A model generated the notes under the pieces. That model did not search any database. It worked only from the letters and a program-made list of their open reading frames with translations, and was not told where the DNA came from. Made by a program: the position numbers and the translations under genes. From NCBI RefSeq assembly GCF_900155605.1, contig NZ_LT707420.1, forward strand, positions 224,509 to 271,627: a stretch of DNA of 47,119 nucleotides. Direction: 5' to 3'. Numbering within the stretch: the first letter of the stretch is position 1; each line of letters opens with the position of its first letter. This stretch comes from Actinomyces marseillensis (GTDB taxonomy: Bacteria > Actinomycetota > Actinomycetes > Actinomycetales > Actinomycetaceae). Below are positions 24,237 to 34,084 of the stretch, one piece after another.

Positions 24237-26702
24237 TCACTGACCGTTGAAGGTGAACTCTCGGTCTTCTCCTTCTCCCTTCACGCCGACAGTGACAACC
24301 TGCCCCGGAAGGATATCTCCGAAGAGAATGCGCTCGGAAAGCGCGTCCTCGATATCGCGCTGAATCGCGCGACGCAGCGGACGAGCACCCAGAACCGGAT
24401 CGAAACCGCGGTCCGCAAGCAGCTCGCGCGCCTCGTCGGTGATCTGGAGCTTCATATCCTGAGCCTCCATACGCTTGGCAAGGTTGGCGATCATCAGATC
24501 CACGATCTGCTTGATCTGTTCCTTGTCGAGCGGCGGGAAGACCACGACCTCGTCCACGCGGTTGAGGAACTCGGGACGGAAGTGCTGCTTGAGCTCTTCG
24601 TTCACCTTTGCCTTCATGCGCGAGTAATCGTGAGTGATGTTCTCAGTGGACTGGAAGCCCGTGAGCACGCCCTTGTTGATGTCTCGCGTTCCAAGGTTGG
24701 TGGTCATGATGATCACCGTGTTCTTGAAGTCAACCTTGCGGCCCTGCGAATCGGTCAGGCGACCTTCTTCCAGAATCTGCAACAGCGAGTTGAAGATATC
24801 CGGGTGAGCCTTCTCGACCTCATCGAAGAGGACGACAGAGAAGGGACGACGACGGACCTTTTCGGTGAGCTCGCCACCCTCGTCGTAGCCAACGTAGCCG
24901 GGAGGAGCACCGAAGAGACGCGAGGAGGTGTGCTTCTCAGAGAACTCGGACATATCGAGCTGGATCAGCGCATCCTCATCACCGAAGAGGAATTCGGCCA
25001 GGGCCTTCGCAAGCTCCGTCTTACCCACACCGGTCGGGCCGGCGAAGATGAACGAGCCACCGGGACGCTTCGGGTCCTTCAGGCCACTTCGAGTTCGACG
25101 AATCGACTGAGCCAGAGCCTTAACCGCGGCATCCTGACCGATGACGCGCTTGTGCAGCTCGTCTTCCATCTTGAGCAGCTTCGCGGACTCAGTCTGAGTG
25201 AGCTTGAAGACCGGAATACCCGTCGACATAGCCAGAACCTCGGCGATATCGTCCTCACCGACCTCGGCGATTGAGTCGCGCGAGCCATCGCGCCAGCTGG
25301 ATTCCTTCTGCTTGCGTTCTTCGGTCAGCTTCTGCTCTTCATCGCGAAGAGCAGCGGCCTTCTCGAAGTCCTGATCGTCGATAGCGGACTCCTTGTTGCG
25401 CTTCACTTCGGCGATCTTCTCGTCCAGCTCACGCAACTCCGGCGGTGCGGTCATGCGGGAAATACGCAGGCGGGCACCGGCCTCGTCCATCAGGTCAATG
25501 GCCTTATCGGGCAGGAAACGATCCGAGACGTAGCGGTCGGCCAGCTCGGCGGCGGCCTGGATCGCAGCGTCGGTAATGATGACGCGGTGGTGGGCCTCGT
25601 AGCGATCACGCAGGCCCTTGAGGATGCCCACTGTCTCTTCGACGGTGGGCTCATCAACCTTCACCGGCTGGAAACGGCGCTCAAGAGCCGCGTCCTTTTC
25701 GATGTACTTGCGGTATTCGTCGTTGGTGGTTGCGCCGATCGTCTGAAGTTCGCCGCGTGCAAGCATGGGCTTGAGCATCTGCGAGGCGTCGATGGAGCCT
25801 TCCGCTGCGCCCGCTCCAACCAGGGTGTGGATCTCGTCGATGAAGAGGATGATGTCGCCGCGAGTGCGGATCTCCTTGAGGATCTTCTTGAGGCGTTCTT
25901 CGAAATCACCGCGGTAGCGTGAACCGGCGACCAGCGCGCCCATATCGAGGCTGTAGATCTGCTTGTCCTTGATGGTTTCGGGCACGTCACCGGCAACGAT
26001 TGCCTGGGCGAGGCCTTCGACAACTGCGGTCTTTCCGACGCCCGGCTCGCCGACCAGAACGGGGTTGTTCTTCGTGCGGCGCGAGAGGATCTGCATGACG
26101 CGCTGCATTTCAGTGCGGCGGCCAATCACCGGGTCGAGCTTGTTTTCGCGGGCAGCCTGGGTGAGGTTGCGGCCGAATTGCTCGAGAATCGCCGAGTTTG
26201 TCTGGCCGCTTCCGCTTGAGGAGGCGCCGACGCCGACGCTTTCGCGGCCGTCGTCGCCGTTGCGCTGGTAGCCGGAGAGGAGCTCGATCACGGTCTGGCG
26301 GACCTTGCCAAGGTCTGCGCCGAGCTTAATGAGGACCTGCGAGGCAACGCCTTCGCCTTCCTTGAGCAGGCCGAGGAGGAGATGCTCGGTGCCAATGTAG
26401 TTGTGGCCAAGCTGCAGCGCCTCACGCAAGCTCAGCTCGAAGACGCGCTTGGCGCGGGGGGTGAAGGGGATGTGGCCTTCGACGGGCTTTTCGCCTTCGC
26501 CAATGATGTCGATGACAGCTGTGCGAACGGCATCTTTGTTGATATCGAGGCTTTCGAGCGCCTTGGCTGCCACGCCTTCACCTTCGGTGATTAGACCGAG
26601 CAGCAGGTGCTCTGTCCCGATGTAATTGTGATTGAGGCTGCGCGCTTCGTCCTGCGCGAGGACCACAACCCGTCGGGCCCGGTCCGTAAAGCGTTCAAAC
26701 AT
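24237..26702 (-). CDS. clpC: ClpC, ATP-dependent Clp protease ATP-binding subunit
   Basis: This 821-aa Hsp100 unfoldase works with ClpP in protein quality control and regulated proteolysis. Domains in order: two Clp-N repeats (each with [13 protein letters not shown]), AAA1 with GEPGVGKT and [14 protein letters not shown], a UVR-type middle segment ([16 protein letters not shown]), and AAA2 with [25 protein letters not shown] and a GVLTGF ClpP-docking loop. The start [11 protein letters not shown] at 26702 is the conserved ClpC beginning, with GGGAGA upstream; the longer frame to 26765 is rejected. The gene stands alone: a hairpin follows it and a long spacer with an inverted-repeat element precedes it. 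No HspR- or CtsR-type operator was recognised. Confidence 0.97.
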   Translation of the reverse strand: MFERFTDRARRVVVLAQDEARSLNHNYIGTEHLLLGLITEGEGVAAKALESLDINKDAVRTAVIDIIGEGEKPVEGHIPFTPRAKRVFELSLREALQLGHNYIGTEHLLLGLLKEGEGVASQVLIKLGADLGKVRQTVIELLSGYQRNGDDGRESVGVGASSSGSGQTNSAILEQFGRNLTQAARENKLDPVIGRRTEMQRVMQILSRRTKNNPVLVGEPGVGKTAVVEGLAQAIVAGDVPETIKDKQIYSLDMGALVAGSRYRGDFEERLKKILKEIRTRGDIILFIDEIHTLVGAGAAEGSIDASQMLKPMLARGELQTIGATTNDEYRKYIEKDAALERRFQPVKVDEPTVEETVGILKGLRDRYEAHHRVIITDAAIQAAAELADRYVSDRFLPDKAIDLMDEAGARLRISRMTAPPELRELDEKIAEVKRNKESAIDDQDFEKAAALRDEEQKLTEERKQKESSWRDGSRDSIAEVGEDDIAEVLAMSTGIPVFKLTQTESAKLLKMEDELHKRVIGQDAAVKALAQSIRRTRSGLKDPKRPGGSFIFAGPTGVGKTELAKALAEFLFGDEDALIQLDMSEFSEKHTSSRLFGAPPGYVGYDEGGELTEKVRRRPFSVVLFDEVEKAHPDIFNSLLQILEEGRLTDSQGRKVDFKNTVIIMTTNLGTRDINKGVLTGFQSTENITHDYSRMKAKVNEELKQHFRPEFLNRVDEVVVFPPLDKEQIKQIVDLMIANLAKRMEAQDMKLQITDEARELLADRGFDPVLGARPLRRAIQRDIEDALSERILFGDILPGQVVTVGVKGEGEDREFTFNGQ

Positions 26703-26865
26703 CGTTTCTCCCTTTTGTTCAGATCGCAGCGAGGCGCGGGCGACCTGGTTTTCACTGACTCCCACACTACGGGGAACTCAGGCCGCGCGCGCGTTTGTTC
26801 ACCGAGGGCAGATGGGTTTTACGGAGGCTCGGAGAGTATTTAGAGCCCGATCCCGTGTCCACCTT

Positions 26866-26942
26866 CGGACAAAGTGCGTCAGAGTGCGCGAGGAAAGAAC
26901 ACGAGCTGAACTAAACGCCTCCGTTATGACGCACTTTGTCCG
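26866..26942. repeat. 77-bp inverted-repeat element, copy 1 (upstream of clpC)
   Basis: Arms CGGACAAAGTGCGTCA (26866-26881) and its exact complement (26927-26942) enclose 45 bases. The same arms recur at 43817-43895 with a 47-base interior, so this is a dispersed element and not a chance palindrome. It lies ~165 bases upstream of the clpC start. It may be a transcribed hairpin, a two-site operator or a small mobile repeat. Confidence 0.7.
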
Positions 26943-27120
26943 GGGGCGGCGAGGAAGGGGGCAAGGGCCTGAGTGCGGGCTGGGAGGAACGAGGCAAGGG
27001 CCTGAGTGCTGGCGGGGAAGGGGGCTGGAAGTGGGCAGAGGGAATAGAGAACAGGGCTGGAGGTGGGGATGTATTGTGTCCGGGAAGAGGAGACAGCCCC
27101 GGCGCAGCAAAACCACCGAA
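26943..27120. repeat. Purine-rich spacer with a 33-base tandem period
   Basis: The plus strand is strongly G/A-rich. GGCAAGGGCCTGAGTGC occurs at 26960-26976 and again at 26993-27009, with similar GGGAGG/GGGGAAGG stretches around it. No coding region is convincing here: overlapping frames on both strands have simple, biased composition. The spacer separates clpC from dtd; apart from this, copy 1 of the inverted repeat and the dtd terminator, I see nothing in it. Confidence 0.5.
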
Positions 27121-27130
27121 AACTGACAAA

Positions 27131-27156
27131 GGCCGGAGCTGTCACCAGCTCCGGCC
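27131..27156 (-). terminator. Intrinsic terminator of dtd
   Basis: GGCCGGAGCTG (27131-27141) pairs perfectly with CAGCTCCGGCC (27146-27156) over a four-base loop. On the minus strand the stem is followed by TTTGTCAGTTTT. It lies 19 bases past the dtd stop. Confidence 0.8.
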
Positions 27157-27174
27157 CCCTCCTACGACTTGTGT

Positions 27175-27600
27175 CTAGACCTCAATGACCAAGGTGTAGG
27201 GCCCGTCATTGACCAGATCGACCGACATCATTGCACCGAAACGTCCCGTTTCAACATGGATTCCGCGCGCACGCAGCTCATCGACAACGGAATCAACCAG
27301 CGGCTCTGCCACAGGCCCAGGCGCAGCCTTCGACCACGATGGGCGCCGACCCTTGCGCACATCGCCATAGAGAGTGAATTGAGAAACGATCAGTACGGAT
27401 GCCCCGCTGTCCTGAATCGAGGTCTCATCCTCGAAAATGCGCAGCTCAGCGATCTTGCGGGCCAAGGTCTTCGCATTCTCGACCGTGTCGTCATGAGTCA
27501 CTCCAACAAGGACAACGGCTCCCGGACCGTCAAAGGCTCCAACAACCTGGCCATCGACCGACACTGATGCGCGAGTAACGCGCTGCAAAATTCCACGCAT
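27175..27600 (-). CDS. dtd: D-aminoacyl-tRNA deacylase (DTD)
   Basis: This 141-aa protein hydrolyses D-amino acids mischarged onto tRNA, a translation quality-control step in the cytosol. The sequence begins MRGILQRVTRASVSVDG and carries both active-site blocks: SQFTLYGD with RKGRRPSW, and the C-terminal NDGPYT cross-subunit Gly-Pro motif. Length is normal for the dimeric family. It is the last gene of a minus-strand group with the YgfZ-like and nitrobindin-like genes, 93 bases after the former, and has its own strong terminator. Confidence 0.95.
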   Translation of the reverse strand: MRGILQRVTRASVSVDGQVVGAFDGPGAVVLVGVTHDDTVENAKTLARKIAELRIFEDETSIQDSGASVLIVSQFTLYGDVRKGRRPSWSKAAPGPVAEPLVDSVVDELRARGIHVETGRFGAMMSVDLVNDGPYTLVIEV

Positions 27601-27693
27601 GGGAGTGCTCCTTGGCTCCTAAGTTCATCATCCGCTTGTAGCTGTGCATCCCATAGTTACCAGCGAGACAAGCATCCGGGCAAGACTGAGGCT

Positions 27694-28998
27694 TTACCGG
27701 CTGCCTATTGACTTCCCACCAAGCGCGGGAATATCCGGACGGCGCAATTCGGGATTATGCAGCCCAGCCCCCGGACGTTCCTTCGGCGATACCGAAGATT
27801 TCCCGTCGACCGGCACGATCAACTCTTGCGCAGCTGCAATTCCGTCCAAATCCAGCACGACCTGGGGCGGAAGGGCGCGCGAAACCAGTGCCAGCGCGAT
27901 CGGCCCCATATCTGCATGACGCGCAACCGAGGTCACCATTCCCACGCGACGACCGCTGAGTTCAATGAATTGTCCCCGCTGGGGGATGTCGCCCCTGGAT
28001 CCGTCCAGTTGGAGGAAAACCAATCGGCGTGCGGGCCTCCCCAGATTCAAGATTCGCGCGACGGCTTCTTGCCCTCGGTAGCAGCCCTTGTTCGTGTGCA
28101 CTGCGGTTCGCAGCCAGTCCAGTTCCGCGGGCATGGAACGTCCGTCGGTTTCGTATCCCAGACGAGGCCGCCACGCCGCGATGCGCACCGCTTCCCACGC
28201 GTTTATTCCCGCTGCGCGGCGCTTGAGCTGGTCATTGCTCCAGGCCTGCCAGAACTCGCGCGCTCTTTCCTTGGGAATCAGGTGAATATGGAAGGAGACG
28301 TTCTTTCCCGGGTGCGAGCCACGGAAGTACTCCGCTCCCCCATCGACCACGCCTGGCCACGGGTCATTCCAGGTCATCGCGACCTGTTCATAGTTGGAAA
28401 CACCACTATTTCCAACGCTTCCAAGGATCCACCAGCCTTGGGAGAGAGTGACTTCAACGCGGAGCGCGAAACGCATGGAGTTCAGCCAATCCGCAAGGCC
28501 CTGTGCGCTGCTACGTTCCGTCATCAAGTAGAGGGCTTCGCCGTCGTCGATCGCGCCGGCCGCGTATTCAATGTGGCCCTGCGGATCGAGGATCAAGAGC
28601 TCCCGCGATTCCCCCGCTTCGATTCCGGTGAGGACTTGACTGGAAATCGAGGTGAGCCACGTCAAGCGATCTGGTCCACGAACTTCGACGATGGCAAGAT
28701 CGGGACGATCAACCAGCGCGCGGCCAGCTTCTAAAGCCCACTGTTCTCCGGAAGGATCCCCGTAGTGCGCGATAGCGCCATAGCCTACCGCCGCAGGCTC
28801 CGGCGCGGTGTTTTCCGCGCCACCAGGCGCTTCTTCGAAGTTCCCTTCCCCTGTCTGATCAGCGTCAAGATCATCGAGCACAACCGCGCCGGGAAGTTCC
28901 GCCAGCGGAGACACCCACTGCGCGTCACCACCCCTTCCGCCATCACCGAGGCCGGTTCCCCCATTCTCCGAAGAGAAACCTTCTCCGACCAGCGTCAC
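27694..28998 (-). CDS. ygfZ: YgfZ/GcvT-like folate-binding protein (iron-sulfur/tRNA-modification associated)
   Basis: The protein is up to 434 aa. The YgfZ signature KGCYRGQEAVARI, with its conserved Cys, is present, followed by the RRLVFL beta-strand region. YgfZ proteins bind folate and support repair or assembly of certain Fe-S enzymes such as MiaB. The N-terminal ~70 residues are Gly/acidic and poorly conserved-looking. The real start could be the GTG at 28998, which directly abuts the stop of the upstream gene, or an internal codon. Codon use and motifs are otherwise normal. Position next to a nitrobindin-like gene is consistent with a redox/metal-centre theme, but that link is inferred. 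Confidence 0.88.
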   Translation of the reverse strand: MTLVGEGFSSENGGTGLGDGGRGGDAQWVSPLAELPGAVVLDDLDADQTGEGNFEEAPGGAENTAPEPAAVGYGAIAHYGDPSGEQWALEAGRALVDRPDLAIVEVRGPDRLTWLTSISSQVLTGIEAGESRELLILDPQGHIEYAAGAIDDGEALYLMTERSSAQGLADWLNSMRFALRVEVTLSQGWWILGSVGNSGVSNYEQVAMTWNDPWPGVVDGGAEYFRGSHPGKNVSFHIHLIPKERAREFWQAWSNDQLKRRAAGINAWEAVRIAAWRPRLGYETDGRSMPAELDWLRTAVHTNKGCYRGQEAVARILNLGRPARRLVFLQLDGSRGDIPQRGQFIELSGRRVGMVTSVARHADMGPIALALVSRALPPQVVLDLDGIAAAQELIVPVDGKSSVSPKERPGAGLHNPELRRPDIPALGGKSIGSR

Positions 28999-29589
28999 TT
29001 ACTCTTCACCAGCCTCTTCATTAACGCGCATGAGACGTCCCGACAATTCAACCTGGTCTTCTTCGCCGTCAAGCTGCTTTTCGTTCGCCCACAGCATTTC
29101 GCCGGCAACGAGGCCGTACATTCGCGAAAGACGTTGGTAGACAGTTGCCGCAGGATCACAAATCAGGGCATCTGTTTCCATCTGAACACGTGGCCCCATG
29201 GAGCGCCCCACCCAGCGAGCGCTATAACCGTCACTTTGCGCACCCTGTGCGACCATTTCACGAGTCTCAAACTGGCCGGGTTCGGGCAGCACTCCGGACC
29301 CGGGAAGCAGAGAAACATAGAGCGTCTCTTCGCGCATCAGATCGCCAATTTCGAGGGCCGCTACGCCCGTGGCGGCATCCCAGACGGGATCGATCGACTC
29401 ACGCGCGCTCGCAGAGTAAATCCTTGTCACGAGCTTCATCTGAACGCCACTAATCAGGCCCTCAACCTCTTCATAGATCGGCTGATCTTCGCCTTCATCA
29501 ACGCTGAGCATCCCCCAGCCTTTCCATTGGCCGAGCATCCAAGCCAAGGGAGCGATTTCAGTGGGCAGATTTTCTGGAATGACCATCAT
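28999..29589 (-). CDS. Nitrobindin-like FABP-fold protein (DUF1794) lacking any histidine
   Basis: This 196-aa protein belongs to the nitrobindin/THAP4-like beta-barrel family. The opening LAWMLGQWKGWGML matches the family's Leu-Gly-x-Trp-x-Gly-x-Gly start, and WDAATGVAALE and the later MYGL/EMLWANEKQ strands fit the barrel. Nitrobindins bind ferric heme through a His near the C-terminus. This protein contains no histidine at all, so it cannot hold heme in that way; such His-less relatives are known among actinobacteria. The start may be either of two adjacent ATG codons. Its stop touches the YgfZ-like gene's start codon, indicating one operon. Ligand unknown. Confidence 0.85.
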   Translation of the reverse strand: MMVIPENLPTEIAPLAWMLGQWKGWGMLSVDEGEDQPIYEEVEGLISGVQMKLVTRIYSASARESIDPVWDAATGVAALEIGDLMREETLYVSLLPGSGVLPEPGQFETREMVAQGAQSDGYSARWVGRSMGPRVQMETDALICDPAATVYQRLSRMYGLVAGEMLWANEKQLDGEEDQVELSGRLMRVNEEAGEE

Positions 29590-29803
29590 GCATCCAGCCT
29601 AAGCGGCCCCACCTTCATCTGCGAACCGAAATTGACTGCCACCGCCCATCCCTGCGCGAACGCCCACATGGACTGGGGTTTCGAGGCAATGGCTCCCTAA
29701 GCGAACGCCGCACGTCAACCGAGTCTCACACAGGGATTACGCGACCAAACACTCCACGCAAGTCCCCCGGACACTACCACCCAGCCACGGCCTCGGAAAT
29801 CGG

Positions 29804-30943
29804 CTAAATCCCGCCGATCCGGAACATGATATACACGGGCAAGGCGGCGAGCAGGAACTTCGCGCTCCCACGCGCAATCGCGCCCATTGTCGGCCGCGCC
29901 CACTCGGTGTCCCCCATGAAACCATCCAAAACGATGACAACCAGAGCAACCGCGATTCCCGTAAACACGCCCAAAATCACGACAGCCGTCGTCAGCCCCG
30001 AATAGGCCGCCAGGCCGGGCAGAACAATTGGACTCAGGTCCGCACTTTGGCCGAGCTTCCACACGGCGACGGAGGCAAGAACGCCCGACAGGAGCGCCGC
30101 ACCAAGCGCGCCAAAAGACTGTGAACGGAAACTCGCACCAATCTGATCGCCCCACACCGTGCACGAGACAATCACGCAAGCGATCGGAACCGCGATCCTC
30201 CACCCCTGTGAGGAGGCAAGGGTCACCCATGAAGACGCGGAAACAACCAGGAGCAGCGCGGTCATCGAACTCATGAGCGAAGAAGTCGTCGAGCGCGCCG
30301 CCCACACGACCCGCCCGCTCTTCGAATAATCACGCGGCGTTGAGGCCGTAAAAACCTCGACAATCACAAGGCCAACCGTCCCCAACCCCATGACGGCAGT
30401 GGCCGCCATAAGGTCCGCGGTGAAAGTTACGACGCCCGCGGAAACACAACCTGCGAGGCCGACCGCGACCTGGGCTGGGACCGTGACCTTCGTGTTCGTC
30501 AGCGATGGCCAGCCCGCCGCCAGCAGGCACGAGGCCAAGGCGACGACAACCGCGCACGCCCAGGATTCCCATGGTGAGAACCAGAGGGCACAGGTCGCGA
30601 CGGAGAGAAGCAGCACCGTAAGAGCAGATGTATGGAGGCCGCGACGAAGCTCGGGTTTAATCGACCGATGCTCGTGAGAGTGCGTGCTCGAGTGGCGGCC
30701 TTCGGCTGCAAGCGCGAGTTCTCTCGCTCGAATACCGTGGCGAACACGAATAATGCCTGTGCTCAGTGTCACGGGTTCAATCGTGTCGTCATACTCGAGA
30801 ACACTACGCGAAAGCTGGGTTGGGCTTTCTTGCACGGGTTCTTCCACCGCGCGTTGAGCAGCGAGTTCACGCTGGCGTTCGCGGCGCGAGGGTAGTTTCG
30901 GAGGGGATGACTCGAGGTTCTCCATTCCTCTATAGTCCCACAT
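29804..30943 (-). CDS. Polytopic membrane protein of unknown function
   Basis: This 379-aa protein has a ~120-residue charged cytosolic N-terminus (RRERQRELAAQ) including a His/Ser-rich patch (HSSTHSHEHRS). Around eight hydrophobic segments follow, from about residue 130 to the end (for example ALTVLLLSVATCALWF and AVALVVIVLDGF). The ATG at 30943 was chosen because GGAGG lies five bases upstream. A longer frame to 31120 would run through the cloverleaf structure, and the downstream ATG at 30925 has its purine stretch too close. No family was recognised; cobalamin/cell-division-type permeases of this size are not obviously related. It stands alone between the nitrobindin-like operon and purA. 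Confidence 0.75.
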   Translation of the reverse strand: MWDYRGMENLESSPPKLPSRRERQRELAAQRAVEEPVQESPTQLSRSVLEYDDTIEPVTLSTGIIRVRHGIRARELALAAEGRHSSTHSHEHRSIKPELRRGLHTSALTVLLLSVATCALWFSPWESWACAVVVALASCLLAAGWPSLTNTKVTVPAQVAVGLAGCVSAGVVTFTADLMAATAVMGLGTVGLVIVEVFTASTPRDYSKSGRVVWAARSTTSSLMSSMTALLLVVSASSWVTLASSQGWRIAVPIACVIVSCTVWGDQIGASFRSQSFGALGAALLSGVLASVAVWKLGQSADLSPIVLPGLAAYSGLTTAVVILGVFTGIAVALVVIVLDGFMGDTEWARPTMGAIARGSAKFLLAALPVYIMFRIGGI

Positions 30944-31019
30944 GGATGCCTCCGGGGTCTTAATCCCAGCGCGGAGCCCCATCATGCGCATGGCACGCTC
31001 GTGTTCTATGCTCATGCAT

Positions 31020-31112
31020 GCGCACCGAGTTGTTAAGCCCCGGGCTCCAACTTCTGCCGCTACGAGCGGCCTTCGCGCCGACAGGCGCTTTCGGCTCGGT
31101 GCGCGCTTTTTT
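31020..31112 (+). ncRNA. Candidate cloverleaf-shaped small RNA with terminal T-run
   Basis: A 10-bp closing stem, GCGCACCGAG (31020-31029) with CTCGGTGCGC (31095-31104), encloses three hairpins. These are an interrupted one around 31029-31051 (AGCC/GGCT core), a perfect 6-bp one GCCGCT/AGCGGC (31056-31070), and GCGCC-GACA-GGCGC (31075-31088). On the plus strand the closing stem runs into GCTTTTTT, a terminator-like end, and a -10-like TATGCT (31007-31012) would place the first base near the stem's start. It is not a tRNA: it lacks the T-loop consensus, and the anticodon-arm equivalent has a three-base loop. No Rfam family is recognised. The same fold is possible on the minus strand, where it would be an upstream leader of the membrane-protein gene. 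Confidence 0.5.
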
Positions 31113-31140
31113 ATGCGCAAATGACGCCCACACGCACCGA

Positions 31141-31173
31141 CGCCGCGCTCCCCCTCAACAAGGAAACGCGGCG
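31141..31173 (-). terminator. Hairpin after purA
   Basis: CGCCGCG (31141-31147) pairs with CGCGGCG (31167-31173), with partial pairing continuing inwards (CTCCCC region with GGAAA). It lies ~30 bases past the purA stop on the minus strand. There is no T-run directly after it, so it is a plausible but not certain terminator. Confidence 0.5.
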
Positions 31174-31204
31174 CCGGCCTTAAAAATCACGTCGTGTCGG
31201 AGGA

Positions 31205-32539
<1,335 letters not shown>

Positions 32540-32705
32540 TCAGCGAAGGCGCAACAGGCATAGTTTAGCCGAGGATTGCCGAGGCCGGGTTGAGCGGGCT
32601 TTCTTGTCGCAAAGCAGGTGCTACTGACCTTTGCGTCGCCGCGTTGTGGATCGTTAGCGGTCGGGAGGCAGCATTCCGCATGTCCGCTGATTCCACAATA
32701 AAAAG

Positions 32706-32738
32706 GCCTGCGCGCAGGAAGAACACCCACGCGCAGGC
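32706..32738 (-). terminator. Intrinsic terminator of the DUF456 gene
   Basis: GCCTGCGCG (32706-32714) pairs perfectly with CGCGCAGGC (32730-32738) around a 15-base loop. On the minus strand it is followed by CTTTTTATT. It lies ~20 bases past the DUF456 stop. Confidence 0.8.
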
Positions 32739-32758
32739 ATAAGATCAGTCGCGATATT

Positions 32759-33271
32759 TCACTTGGCTCCGACGATGACAATGGCAAGCCACGCCGTTGC
32801 AGAAGAGAGCGCTGCGAAGAGTTCGATGGCAACAGACCACCCGAAAGCTTTCAGAACTTGGAGTGTCGAGGCCGTTGCTGTCTGCTTGTCCGTGGCACGA
32901 AGGTACTCAGCAATGTAGGTAGCCGCGACCATTCCGATGAGCAATCCGAAGGGGAAAGCCGCCACAAGTCCCGTGAGAGCAGAGAGGAACCATCCCACGA
33001 GGCCACCGAAACCACCCCACACCAGTGTCGATTTGGGGATTCCTGCTTTGGCGATCTGCCGCGCGGGGATCACATATTTGAGAATCGCAGCGATTCCCAG
33101 AAGGACCGCAGCGATCGCGAAAACAGTCCAGGCGATTCCCGTTCCCGTCATCCACGCCCAGACAAAGATTGCTCCGCCAATGAAAGGCGAAGATGGCCAA
33201 ACTTGAACGACTGCACCGATGACGCCGACAAGAATGACCAAGCCGATGATGATTAGACCAATTGAACTCAT
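32759..33271 (-). CDS. DUF456 family membrane protein
   Basis: This 170-aa small integral membrane protein has about five hydrophobic segments. The first is glycine-rich (GLIIIGLVILVGVIGAVVQVWPSSPFI split at the WPSSP turn, in the place of the family's LPG turn). The family's Gly-zipper repeats appear in the middle (GGFGGLVGWF, PFGLLIGMVAATYIAEYL). The function of DUF456 proteins is not established. The ATG at 33271 begins a typical first helix. The gene has its own terminator and is divergent from the 201-aa orphan. Confidence 0.85.
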   Translation of the reverse strand: MSSIGLIIIGLVILVGVIGAVVQVWPSSPFIGGAIFVWAWMTGTGIAWTVFAIAAVLLGIAAILKYVIPARQIAKAGIPKSTLVWGGFGGLVGWFLSALTGLVAAFPFGLLIGMVAATYIAEYLRATDKQTATASTLQVLKAFGWSVAIELFAALSSATAWLAIVIVGAK

Positions 33272-33310
33272 GAGCGGATCATAGCATTCTTGAATCTGAA
33301 ATTTTTCAGT

Positions 33311-33340
33311 GAGTAATTATGACGCTACTCAGTCATGATT
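33311..33340. promoter_or_regulatory. Imperfect palindrome in the DUF456 / orphan divergent spacer
   Basis: AATTATGAC (33315-33323) and GTCATGATT (33332-33340) form an inverted repeat with one mismatch and an 8-base spacer, overlapping a smaller GAGTA/TACTC pair. It lies between two divergent genes, where an operator could act. Only symmetry and position support it. Confidence 0.3.
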
Positions 33341-33424
33341 TCGGCCTTATTCGGCTTTGATTTGCACCCACAATAGAAGACACAATAAGGTGCCGAAGCA
33401 CGTCCCCGAGCGAAGGAGTGAACG

Positions 33425-34030
33425 ATGGGTTTCATTAAACACCGAGATCCCAATAAACATCCCGGTATCCTTACAACGTCGGTCGCTCGCTATTCAGCGA
33501 TGTACCCGGTCAATGAATCGCCCGAGCACGCTGTGGGACGCTGCCTTGATTTTTGGAATCGTTTCGGCGCACGCGGCGAAACTCCCGGATACAGGGAGGA
33601 GCTTGCCCTTCACGGGTGGACGGGCACCGAGATCATTATCGGCTCAGACCTCAAAGAGTTGCTATGGTCGGGAATTTCTGATGATTGGGTGAACTTTGCG
33701 CCGCGTTTATTCCCGCAAAAGCTCAAGCGTTCGATGCTCGGGAGGAACCGGGTGCTGGTTGCCGCGCGCCGCGCGTCCGCAGGAGGAGAGTTCTTTACTG
33801 AGCTTTACTGCACTCCAAGCGACATCATCGCGAATAACGACTCGATTCTGAACGATGTTTTATACGAGACACTGCACCAGTTCGAAGAGGAATACCGAAA
33901 CACTGGTCTCTTGCGCGGGGGTGCAACGTATTTCTACGCCGCCGACCTGCCGAAAGACCACTTCTTAGAGACGCAAAACATCTACTGCATCCGCAGAGAC
34001 GTCAAGCGCCGCCGCAAAGGCAAGATTTAA
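33425..34030 (+). CDS. Hypothetical protein, 201 aa, not recognised
   Basis: An AAGGAG site precedes the ATG at good spacing, and the frame ends just before a strong hairpin, so the gene is real by context. The protein is soluble with no signal peptide or membrane helix. Notable segments are LDFWNRFGARGETPGY, HGWTGTEIIIGSDLKELLW, RNRVLVAARRASAGGEFFTELYC and ATYFYAADLPKDHF; the last 12 residues are strongly basic (RRDVKRRRKGKI). The pattern of mixed strands and helices suggests one folded domain of ~170 residues with a nucleic-acid-friendly tail. No domain was identified. It is flanked by convergent rlmB and divergent DUF456 and has no operon partner. Confidence 0.75.
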   Translation: MGFIKHRDPNKHPGILTTSVARYSAMYPVNESPEHAVGRCLDFWNRFGARGETPGYREELALHGWTGTEIIIGSDLKELLWSGISDDWVNFAPRLFPQKLKRSMLGRNRVLVAARRASAGGEFFTELYCTPSDIIANNDSILNDVLYETLHQFEEEYRNTGLLRGGATYFYAADLPKDHFLETQNIYCIRRDVKRRRKGKI

Positions 34031-34033
34031 GGA

Positions 34034-34061
34034 AATGCCCCCTGCGCAGGCAGGGGGCATT
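34034..34061. terminator. Bidirectional terminator between the 201-aa gene and the methyltransferase
   Basis: AATGCCCCCTG (34034-34044) pairs perfectly with CAGGGGGCATT (34051-34061) across a six-base loop. It is four bases after the plus-strand stop and 24 bases after the minus-strand stop, so it can serve both convergent genes. Confidence 0.8.
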
Positions 34062-34084
34062 GTTGTCGCTGAGCGCTACTTTCG

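Noticed and set aside
23985-25274. Long plus-strand frame opposite clpC
   Set aside because: Complement of conserved ClpC codons; it has the leucine/valine/arginine bias of an antisense reading and crosses the clpC hairpin.
26943-27100. CRISPR array
   Set aside because: Only two imperfect units with a 33-base period and no distinct spacers.
26632-27126. Plus-strand frame through the clpC start and purine-rich spacer
   Set aside because: It overlaps the conserved clpC N-terminus and the inverted repeat; composition is low-complexity Arg/Gly/Glu.
31020-31104. tRNA gene
   Set aside because: The cloverleaf has a 10-bp closing stem, a three-base loop where a seven-base anticodon loop is required, and no T-loop consensus.
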